Below, piece by piece: positions 61,810-64,000 of a DNA stretch of 64,000 bases. The first letter of the stretch is position 1, and each line of letters opens with the position of its first letter. Source of the DNA: CAMPKL01 sp963805925 (lineage in GTDB: Bacteria; Acidobacteriota; Terriglobia; Bryobacterales; UBA6623); NCBI GenBank assembly GCA_963805925.1, contig CAWDWB010000003.1:992001-1056000 (forward strand), read 5' to 3'. The notes beneath the pieces were generated by a model. That model searched no databases, was not told the origin of the DNA, and saw nothing but the letters and a program-made list of their open reading frames with translations. The position numbers and the translations under genes are program-made.

Positions 61810-62250
61810 TCACCAGTCGAGATCGTCGTCGTCAATCTCGATGTACGGCATCGAGGCGAGTTGAGGGACCGGCGCACGGCGAAGCATGCGCCGCAAGAAC
61901 CAAGCAGCGGCTAACGCCGAGACCAGCAGGAACACCGCAGGCATCGTGAAGAGCCACTGTCCGCGTTTTCCGTCAGGCGTCATGAGTATCGCCTCGCCGT
62001 AACGGTCAACGAACGCATTCCGAATTTGCTCGTCGGTGTAGCTTTGGTCGATCATCTCGCGCAACTCATGCTGCGCTTGCTGCGCGAGGGGCGAGTCGTG
62101 ATTCTTCAAAGATCCTTGCCAGCAGCAAGGCGGAACTAACGCTTCCCCCCACTGCTGATAGCGATCCTCCGCACTAGGCCCGACTTCGAGACCGAAGCTT
62201 GCGGAGCCAGCTGCCAGCAACAAGACGCAGAGTAGGGCGATACGATTCAT
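61810..62250 (-). CDS. CcmH-like cytochrome c biogenesis protein with adjacent cysteines
   Basis: A 146-aa protein with a Sec signal, then an apocytochrome-handling domain and a C-terminal membrane helix (about 98-118). CcmH/CycL proteins have an LRCxxCQ motif; here the equivalent is LVPPCCWQGSL (39-49), with two adjacent cysteines and no CxxC. The following HDSPLAQQAQHELREMIDQSYTDEQIRNAFVDRYGEAIL matches the family helix and RYG turn. Family fold plus position beside a haem enzyme support a maturation role. ATG 62250 has GAGGATGAGG upstream; ATG 62259 is an alternative. Confidence 0.8.
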   Translation of the reverse strand: MNRIALLCVLLLAAGSASFGLEVGPSAEDRYQQWGEALVPPCCWQGSLKNHDSPLAQQAQHELREMIDQSYTDEQIRNAFVDRYGEAILMTPDGKRGQWLFTMPAVFLLVSALAAAWFLRRMLRRAPVPQLASMPYIEIDDDDLDW

Positions 62251-62345
62251 CACCCTCATCCTCGGTCTCGAAGTCGATGCTGTCACTGCGGCTTATTGCC
62301 GCACCGTCGAGTAGAATCAAGTAGGGTCCACGGGCCGCAACTTCT

Positions 62346-62903
62346 ATGATTCCTGCGGGCCCCTTCAGCCTTTCTCGACGTTCCTTCGGCGCGGCTGTGT
62401 TGTCGCTGGCCGGAGCGGGCGTATTCTTGTCGCCGGCAGGTTGTTCGCGCCAGGCGCCCGTATCGGACGCCGAAGAGGTCGTGCGTATCCGCGAGATGTA
62501 CGACGGTTACCGCAAGGACTTCCCCAACGTGCCGGGCATCACGGCCGAGGAACTGATGAAGGTGCAGCCGGAGGAGAATCTCGTGCTGGTCGACGTACGA
62601 GAGCCTGAAGAGCAGCAAGTATCGATGATTCCCGGCGCGATCAGCGCGAAGGAGTTTGAGGCGGCGCGCGAGAATTATCGCGATTCGCAGATCGTCGTCT
62701 ACTGCACCATCGGCGCACGCAGCGGCCGTTATGCGGCCGAGCTTATCGAGGACGGATTCGACGCACGCAACCTCGAAGGCAGCATTTTGTCTTGGACTCA
62801 CGCAGGCGGAAGTCTGGTCGGCCCCACGGGACCCACAAAGGAAGTTCACGTCTACGGCCCAACCTGGAACCTCGCCGCGGACGGCTATCACGCGGTCTGG
62901 TAG
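62346..62903 (+). CDS. Exported rhodanese-domain protein
   Basis: A 185-aa protein with a twin-arginine leader (SRRSFGAAVLSLAGAGVFL) and a possible lipidated Cys33 (AGCSR). The rhodanese domain (about 65-165) has VDVREPEEQ (82-90) and an active-site loop YCTIGARSGRYA with Cys120, suggesting sulfur or persulfide transfer, or a redox role, in the periplasm. It lies between the mbnP and CcmH-like genes on the opposite strand, converging with mbnP by 8 bp and diverging from the CcmH-like gene. Confidence 0.88.
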   Translation: MIPAGPFSLSRRSFGAAVLSLAGAGVFLSPAGCSRQAPVSDAEEVVRIREMYDGYRKDFPNVPGITAEELMKVQPEENLVLVDVREPEEQQVSMIPGAISAKEFEAARENYRDSQIVVYCTIGARSGRYAAELIEDGFDARNLEGSILSWTHAGGSLVGPTGPTKEVHVYGPTWNLAADGYHAVW

Positions 62904-62911
62904 AGATCGGG

Positions 62912-63754
62912 TTAGTCTTTCTCGCCGATCACGAAGAACTTCTGCGGACCGGCGGGAACGTCGCCGAAAGGCAGTCCGAAGTTCGCAAAGATGCCCGTGC
63001 AGTCGGGGTCCTCGGGCTCGGAGCGGCAACCGCCCGGAGTATCAGGGGCGTTTTGGTCGATGCGCGTCGATGTAAGCAGACTGCCGAGGTCAGCGACGAC
63101 GGCATTCTTGGCTGGATCAAAGCCGGGCAAATCGACTGTCGTCCGATTAGGGGACGCGCACGAGGTCGGTATAACTGTCGGCGTCGTGTTCGGCTTACAG
63201 CCGGTGCTGCCCAAGTGAATGGCGAAGCCGTCACCGCCGCTCTTGACGTCGAGGCGGGCAAAGCGGCGGCCAGCGTTCCAAGTCCAGGCCATGGCAGTCA
63301 AATTGAGTGGTGCGGGCATCCGCGCCAAGTCGGTGTGGTTGCGGTTGAAGGGCACGCCGAGAGCAAAGCGAAGCCCTTTCCACGGGCCGGTGGAGTCGAC
63401 GGTTCCGCGTACTTCGAGATTCGTTTCTGCGGTGCCGTTGGCGCAATCGCCGGTTTTGTTCTCAAGATCGATCAGCGCCGTGCGCTCGATCTGCCACTTG
63501 GTCTGCTGATCGAGTGCGAGCAAATGTTCAACTCCGGCGGCATCCACCAGTCGAATGTCGTGAACGTAGAAGCGGAAGTCTTCAGCCGTGATGGAGGATT
63601 TATTGGCGCCGACAGCGGCGTAGCTCCGCCCGCACTCGAAAGGAACGCCGTTGACAGCCCCACGGAACTGGATCGTCATGGGCTCCGCGGCAAACGCTGC
63701 GGCGGCGGGAGCAACCGCCCCAATCAAAACGAACATTGCAGATAGCATCCTCAC
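62912..63754 (-). CDS. mbnP: MbnP-like copper-binding protein (metallo-mystery pair four-Cys protein)
   Basis: A 280-aa exported protein with a Sec signal (MRMLSAMFVLIGAVAPAAA). The MbnP/TIGR04052 features are visible: ITAEDFRFYVHDIRLV near the start, the tryptophan motif AWTW (Trp157, Trp159) followed by NAGRRFARLDV, and the four-Cys region GCKPN/SCASPN (Cys186, Cys199) and GGCRSEPEDPDCTGIF (Cys243, Cys252), plus ANFGLPFG. In studied systems MbnH converts a Trp of this region to kynurenine, after which MbnP binds Cu(I). GTG 63754 is used, in line with mbnH; ATG 63772 is an alternative. Confidence 0.9.
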   Translation of the reverse strand: MRMLSAMFVLIGAVAPAAAAFAAEPMTIQFRGAVNGVPFECGRSYAAVGANKSSITAEDFRFYVHDIRLVDAAGVEHLLALDQQTKWQIERTALIDLENKTGDCANGTAETNLEVRGTVDSTGPWKGLRFALGVPFNRNHTDLARMPAPLNLTAMAWTWNAGRRFARLDVKSGGDGFAIHLGSTGCKPNTTPTVIPTSCASPNRTTVDLPGFDPAKNAVVADLGSLLTSTRIDQNAPDTPGGCRSEPEDPDCTGIFANFGLPFGDVPAGPQKFFVIGEKD

Positions 63755-63795
63755 CGCTAAAGCAAGTCTCATCTAACTTGTCTTAGCGGTCAAGG
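63750..63795 (-). promoter_or_regulatory. Conserved dyad at the mbnP start (copy B)
   Basis: 46-bp element matching copy A at about 40 of 47 aligned positions. Arms ACCGCTAA (63753-63760) and TTAGCGGT (63783-63790) are perfect 8-mers; inner CAAGT (63763-63767) and ACTTG (63776-63780) also pair. GTG 63754 lies inside one arm. The element also lies before the divergent sulfatase gene. Confidence 0.7.
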
Positions 63796-63841
63796 CAGCG
63801 GTCTGCGTCGCAGTAGCCTTGGTATGATGGCGCACGGTCTC

Positions 63842-64000
63842 ATGACAAACCTTTTCCGGCTGACGATCGTTCTCCTCCCTTGGCTGCTTACAGCGTGTGG
63901 CGCAGTCCCCCAGAAGCCCAATATCGTGATCGTTCTGACGGACGATCAGGGCTACGGCGACCTCAGCAGCCACGGGAACTCGGTGCTGAAGACTCCGCAC
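63842..64000 (+). CDS. Sulfatase, lipoprotein-type, truncated by the window edge
   Basis: The 53 visible residues start a signal peptide ending LLTAC, a lipobox with Cys20, and then PKPNIVIVLTDDQGYGDLSSHG, the metal-binding N-terminus of arylsulfatases (Asp-Asp-Gln). The formylglycine motif lies beyond the window. ATG 63842 is preferred; the ATG at 63824 overlaps a TATGAT -10 hexamer (63823-63828). It diverges from mbnP, and the conserved dyad lies between them. Confidence 0.85.
   Translation, partial: MTNLFRLTIVLLPWLLTACGAVPQKPNIVIVLTDDQGYGDLSSHGNSVLKTPH

Noticed and set aside
62283..63029. A leftward 248-codon frame over the rhodanese gene
   Set aside because: The rightward frame has a signal peptide and the rhodanese active site, while the leftward product has neither.
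63824..63829. ATG at 63824 as the sulfatase start
   Set aside because: It overlaps a TATGAT -10 hexamer, and ATG 63842 begins a tighter lipoprotein signal.

Overview
The window looks like chromosomal DNA of an acidobacterium, most likely order Bryobacterales (the Candidatus Solibacter lineage). Three things point there: two large secreted proteins carrying the Solibacter-type TIGR03437 domain (32303-34330 and 34601-37666); the mix of PQQ dehydrogenases, DUF1549/DUF1553 plus DUF1501 pairs and Tat-exported enolase-superfamily enzymes; and the high-GC codon use. This is inference from gene content; no marker gene for placement (16S, rpoB) is present. There are no insertion sequences, phage genes or CRISPR arrays.

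Layout. 1-6464: end of a LarA-like gene, uppP, ftsK, a lipoprotein multicopper oxidase and pssA. 6465-15360: a corA broken by two single-base shifts, a PQQ dehydrogenase, an ArsR/AHSA1 operon with a clear promoter and palindromic operator, a wrecked three-gene ECF sigma module, a membrane protein/HTH pair, a type III polyketide synthase, a PAS-domain wreck and tRNA-Leu(CAG). 15438-31969: a catabolic and exported region (DUF1549/1553, DUF1501, glycosyltransferase, dapD, 1-Cys peroxiredoxin, a second PQQ dehydrogenase, serine hydrolase, nucleoside hydrolase, HemL-like aminotransferase, M81 peptidase with a frameshift, MFS transporter). 31970-37897: kinase remnant and the two TIGR03437 proteins. 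37898-43140: DUF465, GNAT, folD-coaE-HtrA and a 59-aa Cys protein, lipocalin, a truncated YciE-like gene coupled to an 18-cysteine copper-storage-like protein. 43377-51964: FtsX permeases, LolA-like protein, DUF1385-prfA-prmC. 51976-59143: a tight seven-gene leftward run joining a RimK modification triad (deacylase, retropepsin-like protein, RimK) to two exported enolase-superfamily enzymes and a DUF362 protein. 59182-64000: nitrilase, a metallo-mystery pair (MbnH-like haem enzyme and MbnP-like protein) with a CcmH-like gene and a rhodanese between them, and the start of a sulfatase.

How the genes relate. Copper is a recurring theme: a Met-rich CueO-like oxidase, a Cys-rich copper-storage-like protein and the MbnH/MbnP pair. 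The most striking signal is a 46-47 bp imperfect palindrome found almost unchanged over the starts of both mbnH (61751-61797) and mbnP (63750-63795). It marks the pair as one regulon and seems to place the GTG start codon in one arm. The MbnH-like enzyme also carries an extra N-terminal monohaem cytochrome domain, and its neighbour is a CcmH-like protein with adjacent cysteines.

Caveat: single-base disruptions at 7041, 7288, 11242-12427 and 29335 could be real decay or base errors in the assembly. The ECF region also holds stop codons, which favours real decay there.
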